From NCBI RefSeq assembly GCF_003992615.1, contig NZ_RZMY01000001.1, positions 33,928 through 97,927 of the forward strand: a DNA stretch of 64,000 nucleotides, in the 5' to 3' direction. The notes under the pieces are model-generated. The model was not told the origin of the DNA. It did no database searches and saw only the letters and a list, made by a program, of their open reading frames with translations. Positions 10,002 through 18,609 of this stretch are shown here, piece by piece (the stretch's first letter is position 1; each line of letters opens with the position of its first letter). The stretch is from Flagellimonas beolgyonensis. Its GTDB lineage: Bacteria > Bacteroidota > Bacteroidia > Flavobacteriales > Flavobacteriaceae. The translations under genes were made by a program, and so were the position numbers.

Positions 10002-10009
10002 TTACTTTG
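10002..10009 (+). promoter_or_regulatory. Candidate -7 box for ddl
   Basis: TTACTTTG, one mismatch to TAnnTTTG, ending 22 nt before the ddl ATG. It lies back to back with the PASTA promoter in a 77-bp divergent spacer. Confidence 0.4.
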
Positions 10010-10031
10010 GGCTTGCGTTATTTACCTGAAC

Positions 10032-11006
10032 ATGAAAAAGAACATAGCCATCATAATGGGAGGTTTCTCCAGTGAATATGGTATTTCCATGAAAAGCGGC
10101 AACGTGGTTTTCAACTATCTGGATCCAGACCAATATAACCCTTTTCGAATCATCATCACCAAGGAAAAGTGGGTATATCTGGATAAAAACGAGAGAGAGT
10201 TCCCGGTAGACCGTTCGGATTTCAGCATTATGGTGGATAATAAAAAAATCACTTTTGATTGCGTGTTCAATGCCATTCACGGCACTCCAGGCGAAGATGG
10301 GCTTATGCAGGCCTATTTTGAACTCTTGGGTATTCGACAGACCTCTTGCAACCATTATGAGGCGGCACTCACTTTTAACAAAAGGGATTTATTGAGCGTC
10401 CTCAAACCCTACAATGTTCCATGTGCCACCTCTTATTTTCTGAACAAAGGCCAAGAAATCGACGGGGATGCCATTGTTGCCAAAGTCGGACTTCCCTGTT
10501 TTGTAAAGGCCAATAGGGCCGGTAGCAGTTACGGAGTTTCCAAAGTGTACAAAAAAGAAGATTTGGAGCATGCCATTACAAATGCGTTCAAAGAGGATAA
10601 CCAAATCATCATCGAATCTTTTTTGGAAGGAACCGAGGTTTCCGTAGGGGTAATCACCTACAAGAACGAAGTAACGGTCTTGCCCATCACTGAAATTATT
10701 TCGGAGAACGATTTTTTTGATTTTGAGGCAAAGTACCAAGGCAAATCCAAGGAAATCACCCCTGCCCGACTGAACCCAACACAAGAATCGAATGTCAGGA
10801 AATTGGCCGAAACCATTTACAGGGTCTTGGGACTAAAAGGCTATACGCGAAGTGAGTTCATCTTTATTGGAGACACACCTCATTTGCTAGAGGTAAACAC
10901 TACTCCTGGGTTGACAGAGGAAAGCCTTTTACCGCAACAGGCCCAATGTGCGGGCATCTCCCTGGGCGAACTTTTCGACAGCGCCATTGTGGAGGCATTA
11001 CGATAG
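10032..11006 (+). CDS. ddl: D-alanine--D-alanine ligase
   Basis: A 324-residue ATP-grasp enzyme joining two D-alanines for peptidoglycan precursors, in the cytosol. It begins MKKNIAIIMGGFSSEYGISM, the normal Ddl N-terminus, and ends with LEVNTTPGLTEESLLPQQ, the magnesium and substrate end. In between are the ATP-grasp segments VKANRAGSSYGVSKV and IIESFLEGTEVSVGV. The start at 10032 is chosen because upstream in-frame codons overlap the divergent PASTA promoter region. coaD follows 35 nt later. Confidence 0.97.
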   Translation: MKKNIAIIMGGFSSEYGISMKSGNVVFNYLDPDQYNPFRIIITKEKWVYLDKNEREFPVDRSDFSIMVDNKKITFDCVFNAIHGTPGEDGLMQAYFELLGIRQTSCNHYEAALTFNKRDLLSVLKPYNVPCATSYFLNKGQEIDGDAIVAKVGLPCFVKANRAGSSYGVSKVYKKEDLEHAITNAFKEDNQIIIESFLEGTEVSVGVITYKNEVTVLPITEIISENDFFDFEAKYQGKSKEITPARLNPTQESNVRKLAETIYRVLGLKGYTRSEFIFIGDTPHLLEVNTTPGLTEESLLPQQAQCAGISLGELFDSAIVEALR

Positions 11007-11041
11007 AAAACAGTATTTTTAGACAAATTATTCCACACATC

Positions 11042-11500
11042 ATGAGACGCGCATTGTTTCCCGGTTCCTTTGACCCATTGACCTTAGGCCATTACGATAT
11101 CATCAAAAGAGGGATTACCTTATTCGATGAGTTGGTCATTGCCATTGGGATCAATGCCGACAAAAAATACATGTTCACTTTGGAAGAGCGCACCCAGTTC
11201 ATCAAAGATGCGTTTAAGGACGAACCCAAGATCAAGGTGATGACATATAAAGGTATGACAGTGGACTTTTGTAAGGAAATCGGTGCTGATTTTATTCTTA
11301 GGGGGCTACGTAATCCCGCGGATTTTGAATTTGAAAAGGCCATTGCCCACACCAACCGAAAACTATCGGAAATCGAAACGGTTTTCCTTTTGACCTCTTC
11401 AGGAAAATCATTTATCAGCTCTTCCATTGTGCGGGATGTGATACGAAACGGAGGTGATTATTCCGGGCTCGTACCTGATACTGTTATTGTTAGGCATTAA
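11042..11500 (+). CDS. coaD: Phosphopantetheine adenylyltransferase
   Basis: A 152-residue CoaD, transferring AMP to 4'-phosphopantetheine in coenzyme A synthesis. The nucleotidyltransferase motif is GSFDPLTLGHYDII (T/HxGH) at the N-terminus and SGKSFISSSIVRDV at the C-terminus, both standard. The start MRRALFPGSF at 11042 matches the family. It lies 35 nt downstream of ddl on the same strand; the two are probably cotranscribed. Confidence 0.97.
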   Translation: MRRALFPGSFDPLTLGHYDIIKRGITLFDELVIAIGINADKKYMFTLEERTQFIKDAFKDEPKIKVMTYKGMTVDFCKEIGADFILRGLRNPADFEFEKAIAHTNRKLSEIETVFLLTSSGKSFISSSIVRDVIRNGGDYSGLVPDTVIVRH

Positions 11501-11693
11501 GATGCGTTTTTAGCCGCTTTTCAGTAGGACGTTGTAGGTTAAATCTTATAACAATTTTGACGTAATAAGTCGTAAATCCGTCCAAAAACCACATTTTTCT
11601 ATTCTTTCACAACATTAACTGAGGTAAATATTTCATTTCTTCTACATTGGTGGGAAATTTCTTAGTTAAAGAAGTTTTTAAAACCCCCGTACT

Positions 11694-13523
11694 TTGAAAG
11701 CAGTTGAGAAAATCGAGCAGCATTATTTGATCAAACAGTTGCCAAAAGCCACTGCCCTTGTGTCCAATGATGGTACATTGATGGATGTGTCGGACTCTTG
11801 GAAAGAACTCTTTGGCAAAAAAATAAATCCAAAATCTCCTATTAATGTTAGGTCTATTTTTTCAGATGTTGAAAATTTGGACATCAAACTTCTAGGTGGC
11901 CAAACCAAATCCATTCGTCACCAACTCAAGCGCGAAACAGAAATCCTTTGGTTGGAAAGTCATTTTACCCCTTGGTTTGATGATAAGGAAAATTTAATGG
12001 GAACTATTATTCAGACGGATAATATCTCACGGGAAATAGAAGCGGAACTACAACTCGAACGGGTGAATACCATGTTGAGAAGCAAGTCCGAGGTCTCCAA
12101 AGTTGGATGTTGGGAATTTGACATTAAATCAGAAGAACTGTTTTGGTGCGATGAGACCAAAAAAATCCATCAAGTGCCGAGTTCTTTTGTCCCAAACGTT
12201 AACGAAGCCATCAATTTTTACAAACAAGGCTACAGTCGCAACAAAATATCCATGTTGTTCCACAAAATTTTAAATGACGGAAAGCCTTTTTGCCAAAAGT
12301 TACAGATCATCACCCACCGTGGCGAAGAACGATGGGTTCAATCCGCTGGAAAAGCTATTATTGAAAATGGGGAAATTGTTCGGCTTTTTGGCACCTTTCA
12401 AGATATAAACGAAGAAATGGAGTCCGAGGCCAAGATCAAGGGCAATGAGCAATTATTGACCACATTGATAGATAACCTACCGTTGAACGTTTTTGTAAAA
12501 GATCTGGATTCCAAAAAAATACTGGTCAACAAGGCCGAGTGCGAATACCTTGGCAAAACCCCGGAAGAATTATTGGGCAAATCCGATTTTGACCTATATG
12601 ACAAGGAAGTGGCCAAAATTTCCAGGGACGAAGACTTGGAAGTGATCCGTACCCTTAAACCCATTTTGGGAAAGGAAACCATAAGCATAAAAAAAGACGG
12701 CCAGATAACCAATTTCCTTACCTCCAAGATTCCCTTGTTCGACATTGATGGAAAGATCAATGGTCTCATTGGAATCAGTATGGACATCACACCGATAAAA
12801 AAGAAAGAGGAACAGCTACAGCATTTAATAAATATCACCTCTGTCCAAAACAAAAAGCTCATCAATTTTGCCCATATCGTTTCGCATAATCTGCGATCGC
12901 ACTCCGCGAACTTTTCCATGTTGCTCCAATTCCTGAATTCAGAAGAAAACGAGGCGGAAAGAAACAAAATATTGAACATGTTGGAGCAGGCTTCCGATAA
13001 TCTATTGGAAACACTCTCCAATTTAAATGAAGTGGTGGATATAAACACCAATATTAACCTTAAGAAGGCTCCAATCCAATTGAACCATGCCATTACAAAG
13101 GCCCAACAAAATTTAGCGGCTTTGCTGGATAAAAATAAGGTCATCATAGAAAACCAAGTGGACAAAGGCATATCCGTTTTAAGTATACCGGCCTATTTGG
13201 ACAGTATTTTGCTGAACCTGATGACCAATGCCGTAAAATACCGCAGCCCCGATAGACAGCCAAAAATCACCATTACAGCCAAAAGGATGGAAGGGAAGAT
13301 AATGCTCGATTTTACCGATAATGGTCTTGGGATTGACTTGGAACGGTATGGCGATAAAATATTCGGAATGTACAAAACGTTCCATAATAATAAAGACGCC
13401 AAAGGTTTTGGACTGTATTTGATAAGAAACCAAATCGAAGCCATGGGCGGCCAAATCTTAGTTGATAGTAAAGTGGACCATGGAACAACCTTCAAAGTAT
13501 ATTTCAATGATGAAAGTAAATAG
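11694..13523 (+). CDS. Cytoplasmic PAS-domain sensor histidine kinase
   Basis: A 609-residue kinase without clear membrane segments. Three PAS-like domains (about residues 15-110, 125-230 and 245-365; the second holds GCWEFDIKSEELFW, the third NVFVKDLDSKKILVNKAECE) precede a HisKA domain with His398 in HIVSHNLRSH and an HATPase with NLMTNAVKY, DNGLGID and GFGLYLI. The ligand is unknown. The start is a TTG directly after the 16-nt element at 11678-11693 (see findings); a later start is possible. The response regulator gene overlaps its end by 17 nt, a cognate pair. Confidence 0.9.
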   Translation: MKAVEKIEQHYLIKQLPKATALVSNDGTLMDVSDSWKELFGKKINPKSPINVRSIFSDVENLDIKLLGGQTKSIRHQLKRETEILWLESHFTPWFDDKENLMGTIIQTDNISREIEAELQLERVNTMLRSKSEVSKVGCWEFDIKSEELFWCDETKKIHQVPSSFVPNVNEAINFYKQGYSRNKISMLFHKILNDGKPFCQKLQIITHRGEERWVQSAGKAIIENGEIVRLFGTFQDINEEMESEAKIKGNEQLLTTLIDNLPLNVFVKDLDSKKILVNKAECEYLGKTPEELLGKSDFDLYDKEVAKISRDEDLEVIRTLKPILGKETISIKKDGQITNFLTSKIPLFDIDGKINGLIGISMDITPIKKKEEQLQHLINITSVQNKKLINFAHIVSHNLRSHSANFSMLLQFLNSEENEAERNKILNMLEQASDNLLETLSNLNEVVDINTNINLKKAPIQLNHAITKAQQNLAALLDKNKVIIENQVDKGISVLSIPAYLDSILLNLMTNAVKYRSPDRQPKITITAKRMEGKIMLDFTDNGLGIDLERYGDKIFGMYKTFHNNKDAKGFGLYLIRNQIEAMGGQILVDSKVDHGTTFKVYFNDESK

Positions 13524-13920
13524 CATATTTATAGTGGATGACGACCCGATTACCGTTTTCGGAATCAAAAGGATGTTGAAGCCGGTGACCAGTTGTGAAG
13601 ACGTCGAAATCTTCCAAAATGGGAAGGAAGCGTTCGATGCCTTGGTGACCAAAATGGAGCAGGGGGATAACTTGCCCAACGTCATCTTCCTAGACATCAA
13701 TATGCCGATAATGGATGGTTGGGACTTTTTGGAAGAGATGCTTCAATTGCCAATCGAGGAACGGATCGTTATCAATATCCTGACATCCTCTATTGATCCC
13801 ATGGATCATCAGAAATGGAACGAATTCAAAAGCAAGTGCTCACATGTACTCAACTTTAAGAACAAACCCATTTTTAAAATCGAAACCAGCGACCTGAACT
13901 GCTTGAATATGGCTTCATAA
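13507..13920 (+). CDS. Single-domain response regulator (CheY-like)
   Basis: A 137-residue receiver domain with the acidic pair in FIVDDDPITVFG, the phosphorylated Asp63 in IFLDINMPIMDGWDFL and a lysine in LNFKNKP. There is no output domain, so it likely relays phosphate or acts by protein contact. The start overlaps the kinase stop by 17 nt, hence translational coupling. A second ATG 3 nt later is equally possible. Confidence 0.9.
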   Translation: MMKVNSIFIVDDDPITVFGIKRMLKPVTSCEDVEIFQNGKEAFDALVTKMEQGDNLPNVIFLDINMPIMDGWDFLEEMLQLPIEERIVINILTSSIDPMDHQKWNEFKSKCSHVLNFKNKPIFKIETSDLNCLNMAS

Positions 13921-13933
13921 TCAATTAAATCCG

Positions 13934-13941
13934 TATTTTTG
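13934..13941 (+). promoter_or_regulatory. -7 promoter box for the M14 peptidase gene
   Basis: TATTTTTG, a full TAnnTTTG match, 46 nt before the TTG start of the peptidase. It lies just after the response-regulator stop. Confidence 0.5.
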
Positions 13942-13987
13942 GGGGCGAGCAAAATACCATGTATCAACTTAAAGCCCCCGTACTGTT

Positions 13988-15760
13988 TTGAAAAAATTAG
14001 TCCTTTTTGCCTCCCTTATTTTTTTGTTCTCCTGTGAACAAAAGCAACAGGACCAAGTTGCCTCCTTCCAGACCATTTTTGAGGAATCGGATGGTATGGA
14101 GACTGCCACTTACCAACAAACCATAGATTTTTATATTGCCCTGGCCAAGGAATTTCCCGAAATCAATATCCACACTATTGGAAAGACTGATAGCGGGTAC
14201 CCGTTGCACATGGTCACCTTTAACCCAGATGGTGATTTCAACTATGAGAACATCCGAAAGGAAAAGTCGATTATACTGATCAACAATGGCATACACCCAG
14301 GCGAAAGCGATGGCATCGATGCCACGATGATGTTTTACCGAGATTTGGCCACCGGAACCCTTCCCAGTCCAAAAAATACGGTTTTGGTTACCATTCCCAT
14401 CTACAATGTTGGAGGTGCATTGAACAGAAACTCCACATCCCGCGCCAACCAAAACGGCCCGTTGGAATATGGCTTTCGCGGCAATGCCCGCAACTACGAC
14501 CTGAACAGGGATTTTATTAAAATGGATACCAAGAACGCAAAAACGTTCGCGGAAATCTTTCATTCGGTTAAACCCGATGTGTTTGTGGACAACCATGTAA
14601 GCAATGGGGCAGACTACCAATACACCCTCACCCACCTGTTCACACAACACAATAAATTGGGCGGTGAATTGGGAAGCTACCTACACGAGACTATGATGCC
14701 CGGTTTGGAAAAATCCCTTGCTGAAAAAGAATGGGACATTACCCCTTATGTTAATGTTTTTAACGTGCCACCGGAACTTGGATTCAGTCAATTTATGGAC
14801 CATCCCCGCTATTCCACGGGCTATACCACTTTGTGGAGCACTCTTGGGCTCATGGTGGAAACGCATATGCTAAAACCTTACAAGCAAAGGGTCGAGGGCA
14901 CCTATTCCCTAATGCAAAGTTTGATGGAAGTAGTGGAAAAAGAACATAAGAACATCAAAGCCCTGCGAAAAGAAACCTTGGAAAAGAATCTGGAACTTTC
15001 GGAGTATTATTTTAACTGGCAAGTGGACACGACCCAAAGCTCTACCCTTCAATTCAAAGGGTTTGAAGCGGAACGCATAACCAGTGAAGTTACCGGACTC
15101 CCTCGCCTCAAATATGACCGGGAGCGACCTTTTGTAAAAGAAACTGTCTATCGCAACTATTTTGTTCCCATGGATACAATTTCGGTGCCCGATGCATACA
15201 TCATAAAACAAAGCTGGCAGCATGTGATCGAGCGGCTCGATGCCAACAAAATCCAATATTTTAAATTGGAAAAGGATACCACACTATCGGTGGAAGGGTA
15301 CAAAATTTTGGACTACGATACCCGGAATATGCCATACGAGGGCCATTATCCACATGCCAACACCCAAGTGGAAAAACATACCATGCAAGTGCATTTTAGA
15401 GCCGGGGATTTGGTCGTATCTACGCACCAGCCTGGTATCCGATACCTTTTGGAAACTTTGGAACCCCAAGGGGTGGATTCATTTTTCAATTGGAACTTTT
15501 TTGATACTGTTTTACAACAAAAAGAAGGCTTCTCCCCCTATGTGTTTGAGGATGTCGCCTTGGAAATGATCCAAAAAGATTCCGTACTTCGAAATGAATT
15601 TGAGGCCAAAAAAGAAATGGATCTTAATTTTTCCAATAATTGGTATGCACAATTGGATTGGATTTTTCAACGTTCCAAGTTTTTGGAAGACGCCTATTTG
15701 GGATACCCGATCTATCGGGTGGCCAAGGGCAGTGAGGCTTCAGGAATTCTGATCAAATAA
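13988..15760 (+). CDS. M14-family zinc carboxypeptidase lipoprotein
   Basis: A 590-residue exported peptidase. The signal peptide ends in FLFSC, so Cys16 would be lipidated and anchor it to a membrane. Zinc ligands of family M14 are His103 and Glu106 in GIHPGESDG and the later [13 protein letters not shown]; the catalytic glutamate is probably in [11 protein letters not shown]. The C-terminal third has no motif I recognise. Start is TTG, four nt after a shared 16-nt element. It likely trims extracellular peptides for uptake. The last 21 nt overlap the convergent NUDIX gene. Confidence 0.9.
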   Translation: MKKLVLFASLIFLFSCEQKQQDQVASFQTIFEESDGMETATYQQTIDFYIALAKEFPEINIHTIGKTDSGYPLHMVTFNPDGDFNYENIRKEKSIILINNGIHPGESDGIDATMMFYRDLATGTLPSPKNTVLVTIPIYNVGGALNRNSTSRANQNGPLEYGFRGNARNYDLNRDFIKMDTKNAKTFAEIFHSVKPDVFVDNHVSNGADYQYTLTHLFTQHNKLGGELGSYLHETMMPGLEKSLAEKEWDITPYVNVFNVPPELGFSQFMDHPRYSTGYTTLWSTLGLMVETHMLKPYKQRVEGTYSLMQSLMEVVEKEHKNIKALRKETLEKNLELSEYYFNWQVDTTQSSTLQFKGFEAERITSEVTGLPRLKYDRERPFVKETVYRNYFVPMDTISVPDAYIIKQSWQHVIERLDANKIQYFKLEKDTTLSVEGYKILDYDTRNMPYEGHYPHANTQVEKHTMQVHFRAGDLVVSTHQPGIRYLLETLEPQGVDSFFNWNFFDTVLQQKEGFSPYVFEDVALEMIQKDSVLRNEFEAKKEMDLNFSNNWYAQLDWIFQRSKFLEDAYLGYPIYRVAKGSEASGILIK

Positions 15761-16351
15761 GGAAGTGTCATCGAACAAAATCTTAATGTTCATATAACTG
15801 TTCTGCAGTGCCTTTTTTATTTTTTTCGGACCCTTCCACCTAACTTTTACAATGCCTTCCGATTTCTCGGCCACAAGCTTTCCGTCATACGCGGTCGACA
15901 TCACAAACCAATGCGTCTGCTTTAAACGATATTCCCCATTGCGTTTGAATACATGGTAGGTGGTTTTTAAAAACCGGTCTATGGTGAGTCCGGTTACCCC
16001 AGTCTCCTCCTCCACCTCCCGAATGGCGGCACTTTCAATGGTTTCACCTTTGTCCACTTTGCCTTTGGGCAGGTCCCATTTCCCGTTTCGTTTGATGAAT
16101 AGCACTTTCCCTTTTGGATTGACCACCAAGCCGCCCCCAGCCACAATAACCGGAATCTTGTGCATGAAAAGTTTCAGGATCTTGTCTCCATCGGGATGGT
16201 ACAGATAGGCCTTTTTTAGTTTCTTTTTGGACAACAGGCCAATGGCCTGCATAATGGAATCGCCATCCAGCTCGAATAAATTTTCCTTCGCTTTTTTGGG
16301 TCGCTCGTTTGTTAAAATCAGTGGGGACTCATTAACAAAAACTTCATACAT
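15740..16351 (-). CDS. NUDIX hydrolase
   Basis: A 203-residue protein; the Nudix box sits in the segment beginning [20 protein letters not shown], where the glutamates bind magnesium. The approximately 65 residues before the Nudix domain are not part of the usual box, so this is a two-part protein. It probably hydrolyses a nucleoside diphosphate derivative; the substrate is not readable. The start MYEVFVNES at 16351 leaves only 7 bp to the pyrE ATG on the other strand. The 3' end overlaps the M14 gene by 21 nt. Confidence 0.88.
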   Translation of the reverse strand: MYEVFVNESPLILTNERPKKAKENLFELDGDSIMQAIGLLSKKKLKKAYLYHPDGDKILKLFMHKIPVIVAGGGLVVNPKGKVLFIKRNGKWDLPKGKVDKGETIESAAIREVEEETGVTGLTIDRFLKTTYHVFKRNGEYRLKQTHWFVMSTAYDGKLVAEKSEGIVKVRWKGPKKIKKALQNSYMNIKILFDDTSLFDQNS

Positions 16352-16354
16352 TTG
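16347..16354 (+). promoter_or_regulatory. -7 box of pyrE overlapping the NUDIX start codon
   Basis: TACATTTG, a full TAnnTTTG match, followed by only four bases (CGCA) before the pyrE ATG. It covers the start codon of the divergent NUDIX gene (16349-16351). Transcription would begin at or within a few bases of the pyrE ATG, giving a leaderless mRNA. Confidence 0.6.
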
Positions 16355-16358
16355 CGCA

Positions 16359-16997
16359 ATGGTTTTAGATAAGGGAATCGCTAAGAAAACAGCCGAGCTG
16401 TTATTACAAATTAATGCAATTAAGTTGGAACCCGAAAATCCCTTTACTTGGGCTTCGGGATGGAAATCGCCCATTTATTGCGACAATAGGATCATGCTAT
16501 CCTATCCGGAAATCCGCAATTTTGTCCGTGAGGAAATGGCCAAACAGGTGGAGAACCTGTACGGCAAACCGGATGTGATCGCCGGTGTGGCCACTGGTGC
16601 CATCGGTATTGGGATTTTGGTGGCAGAAGCACTTGGACTGCCGTTCATTTATGTAAGGCCCGAACCAAAATCACATGGCAGACAAAACCAAATTGAAGGC
16701 TATTTGGAACCAGGCCAGACTGTTGTGGTCATTGAAGATTTGATCAGCACAGGAAAGAGCAGTTTAAATGCCGTAAGGGCCTTAAAGGACCAAAATGCGA
16801 ATGTAAAAGGCATGGTGGCCATCTTTACCTACGGTTTTCCGGTGGCGACGTCCAATTTTGAAGCTGAAGGCGTGGAGCTCCACACCCTATCCGATTACGA
16901 ACACTTGGTGGAACAGGCCTCCGAAACACATTACATTAAAGAAACTCAATTAAAAACCCTGTTGGAATGGCGATCCAATCCACAGGAATGGAAATAA
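16359..16997 (+). CDS. pyrE: Orotate phosphoribosyltransferase
   Basis: A 212-residue PyrE making orotidine 5'-phosphate from orotate and PRPP in pyrimidine synthesis. The PRPP-binding motif is [14 protein letters not shown], and the substrate-side segment KSPIYCDNR and [10 protein letters not shown] are typical. The start [15 protein letters not shown] at 16359 is chosen from the -7 box just upstream and the family N-terminus. It is followed by an SRPBCC gene after 10 nt, probably cotranscribed. Confidence 0.96.
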   Translation: MVLDKGIAKKTAELLLQINAIKLEPENPFTWASGWKSPIYCDNRIMLSYPEIRNFVREEMAKQVENLYGKPDVIAGVATGAIGIGILVAEALGLPFIYVRPEPKSHGRQNQIEGYLEPGQTVVVIEDLISTGKSSLNAVRALKDQNANVKGMVAIFTYGFPVATSNFEAEGVELHTLSDYEHLVEQASETHYIKETQLKTLLEWRSNPQEWK

Positions 16998-17007
16998 ATT
17001 ACCAAGA

Positions 17008-17406
17008 ATGCACATAGAAGCCGCTAAAAAGAAAGTTGCCAAAAGCGATAAAGAAGTTTTTGAATTCTTGACCGACATCAAAAACTTTGAAACATTGATG
17101 CCCGAGAATATCGATAAGTTTGAGGTACTTGATGAAAATACGTTCAAGTTTGCACTTAAGGGCATGCCCGAAATCGTGCTTAGGTTAAAAGAGCAAAATC
17201 CAAACGACAAAGTAATTTTGGGCGCTGCAAGCGATAAACTGCCATTTACCCTTACCGCAGACATTACCGCATTGGGCGATTCTGAAAGTGAGGTTGGATT
17301 GAGTTTTGAAGGACAATTCAATGCCATGATGGCGATGATGATCAAATCGCCTATCACCAATTTCATGGAAACCCTATCCAACAATTTGGATAAAATAGGT
17401 CAATAA
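17008..17406 (+). CDS. SRPBCC (START-like) family protein
   Basis: A 132-residue protein with the helix-grip layout of small SRPBCC proteins: it starts HIEAAKKKVAKSDKEVFEFL and ends NFMETLSNNLDKIGQ, a long C-terminal helix. Such proteins hold a hydrophobic ligand in a central cavity; the ligand is unknown. It follows pyrE by 10 nt and overlaps the 3' end of convergent birA by 7 nt. Confidence 0.75.
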   Translation: MHIEAAKKKVAKSDKEVFEFLTDIKNFETLMPENIDKFEVLDENTFKFALKGMPEIVLRLKEQNPNDKVILGAASDKLPFTLTADITALGDSESEVGLSFEGQFNAMMAMMIKSPITNFMETLSNNLDKIGQ

Positions 17407-18143
17407 AGTAAGGTCACTTCCTTTAAATCGAACGACCTGAATATCTGGTCCTCCAGTTCAATCACCAATTTACCAGAATCCGATACGTTCCGGATGAACC
17501 CCATGAACCGTTCCCCGTTGGAATCGGTAAATGTGGACGGCTTATCTTTACGGAACAACATTTTTTCATACGCTGGCAATAACTGGGCAACCGTTTTTTG
17601 CTCAATGGAATCCAAATGAAATTGCAATCTTTCCAAGGTTTTATCCAACAATTCCTCCAAATTTTGTGATTGACCCATTTCCAATTTTATGGAAGTGGCT
17701 TTGGTCAAACCCCCAAAATCTGTTTGGTTCACATTGAGTCCAATGCCGATCACAGCATGGGAAACCTGAGCTCCCTGTAGGATGTTCTCTATCAATATCC
17801 CGCATATTTTTAAGGAACCTGACATAATGTCGTTGGGCCATTTTATAGTGACATTGGATAATCCTAAGGTTCGTAACACATCGCAAAGGGCCATGGAAAC
17901 CCCAATATTCAACACAAATTGCTGCTGGACACGCAAGGCGCTAAAATTTTTCAAAACACTGTAAGTTAGGTTTTTACCGCTCTCCGATTGCCAAGATGTG
18001 CCCATTTGCCCTCTTCCCTTCAACTGATTTTTGGCCACCACCGTGGTGTAATCTTCCATCGGTGAGGTCATCAAAAGGCCCTTTAAAAACAGATTTGTGG
18101 AATCCGTGGCATCAAGTTTGATTATTTGTGATTGTTTTCCCAA
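17400..18143 (-). CDS. birA: Biotin--acetyl-CoA-carboxylase ligase
   Basis: A 247-residue biotin protein ligase without the N-terminal DNA-binding domain of the E. coli repressor form, so it is enzyme only. Motifs are KGRGQMGTSW, TIKWPNDIM and ICGILIEN, which bind biotinyl-AMP. The start codon is TTG, giving MGKQSQIIKLDATDSTN; the DATDSTN segment is the family's N-terminal mark, so no later start is plausible. Divergent rsfS begins 82 bp away. Confidence 0.95.
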   Translation of the reverse strand: MGKQSQIIKLDATDSTNLFLKGLLMTSPMEDYTTVVAKNQLKGRGQMGTSWQSESGKNLTYSVLKNFSALRVQQQFVLNIGVSMALCDVLRTLGLSNVTIKWPNDIMSGSLKICGILIENILQGAQVSHAVIGIGLNVNQTDFGGLTKATSIKLEMGQSQNLEELLDKTLERLQFHLDSIEQKTVAQLLPAYEKMLFRKDKPSTFTDSNGERFMGFIRNVSDSGKLVIELEDQIFRSFDLKEVTLLY

Positions 18144-18198
18144 TTTGACGTGCCTTATCGATTTGTTAAAAACTAGGGCTAAGAAAACAAAAAAAACA

Positions 18199-18206
18199 TA
18201 ACTTTG
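18199..18206 (+). promoter_or_regulatory. -7 promoter box of rsfS-ftsH operon
   Basis: TAACTTTG, a full TAnnTTTG match, ending 19 nt before the rsfS ATG. It is the only good promoter seen before the six-gene run 18226-22921. Confidence 0.65.
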
Positions 18207-18225
18207 CAGAAACTAAAATATTTGA

Positions 18226-18603
18226 ATGCAGAAAACGAAAGCTAGCGCAGATGAACTGATTGCCTTGATTTTGGAAGGGATTGAAGAAGTAAAGGGAGTG
18301 GATATAAACCTGCTCGACCTTAGAGAAATCGAAAATACAGTTTGTGACTACTTTATAATCTGCAATGGTACTTCCAACACGCATGTAAACGCAATTGTTT
18401 CTTCTATCCAAAAAACCGTCAGTAAAGCAAGCAAGGACAAACCTTGGCACATTGAAGGTTCCGAGAACGCGGAATGGGTATTGATGGACTATGTCAATGT
18501 TGTGGTACATGTATTCCAAAAACATATTAGGGAATTCTACGATATTGAAGGGCTTTGGGGAGATGCCAAAGTGACCATGGTGGAGAGCAGTTACAATTCT
18601 TAA
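18226..18603 (+). CDS. rsfS: Ribosome silencing factor
   Basis: A 125-residue RsfS/DUF143 protein, which binds ribosomal protein uL14 and blocks subunit joining when nutrients are low. Family blocks are KGVDINLLDLREIENTVCDY, FIICNGTSNTHV and the C-terminal DYVNVVVHVFQ and FYDIEGLWGD, near-perfect. It is the first gene of the run to ACBP; ftsH starts 6 nt later. Confidence 0.96.
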   Translation: MQKTKASADELIALILEGIEEVKGVDINLLDLREIENTVCDYFIICNGTSNTHVNAIVSSIQKTVSKASKDKPWHIEGSENAEWVLMDYVNVVVHVFQKHIREFYDIEGLWGDAKVTMVESSYNS

Positions 18604-18609
18604 AAAAAA

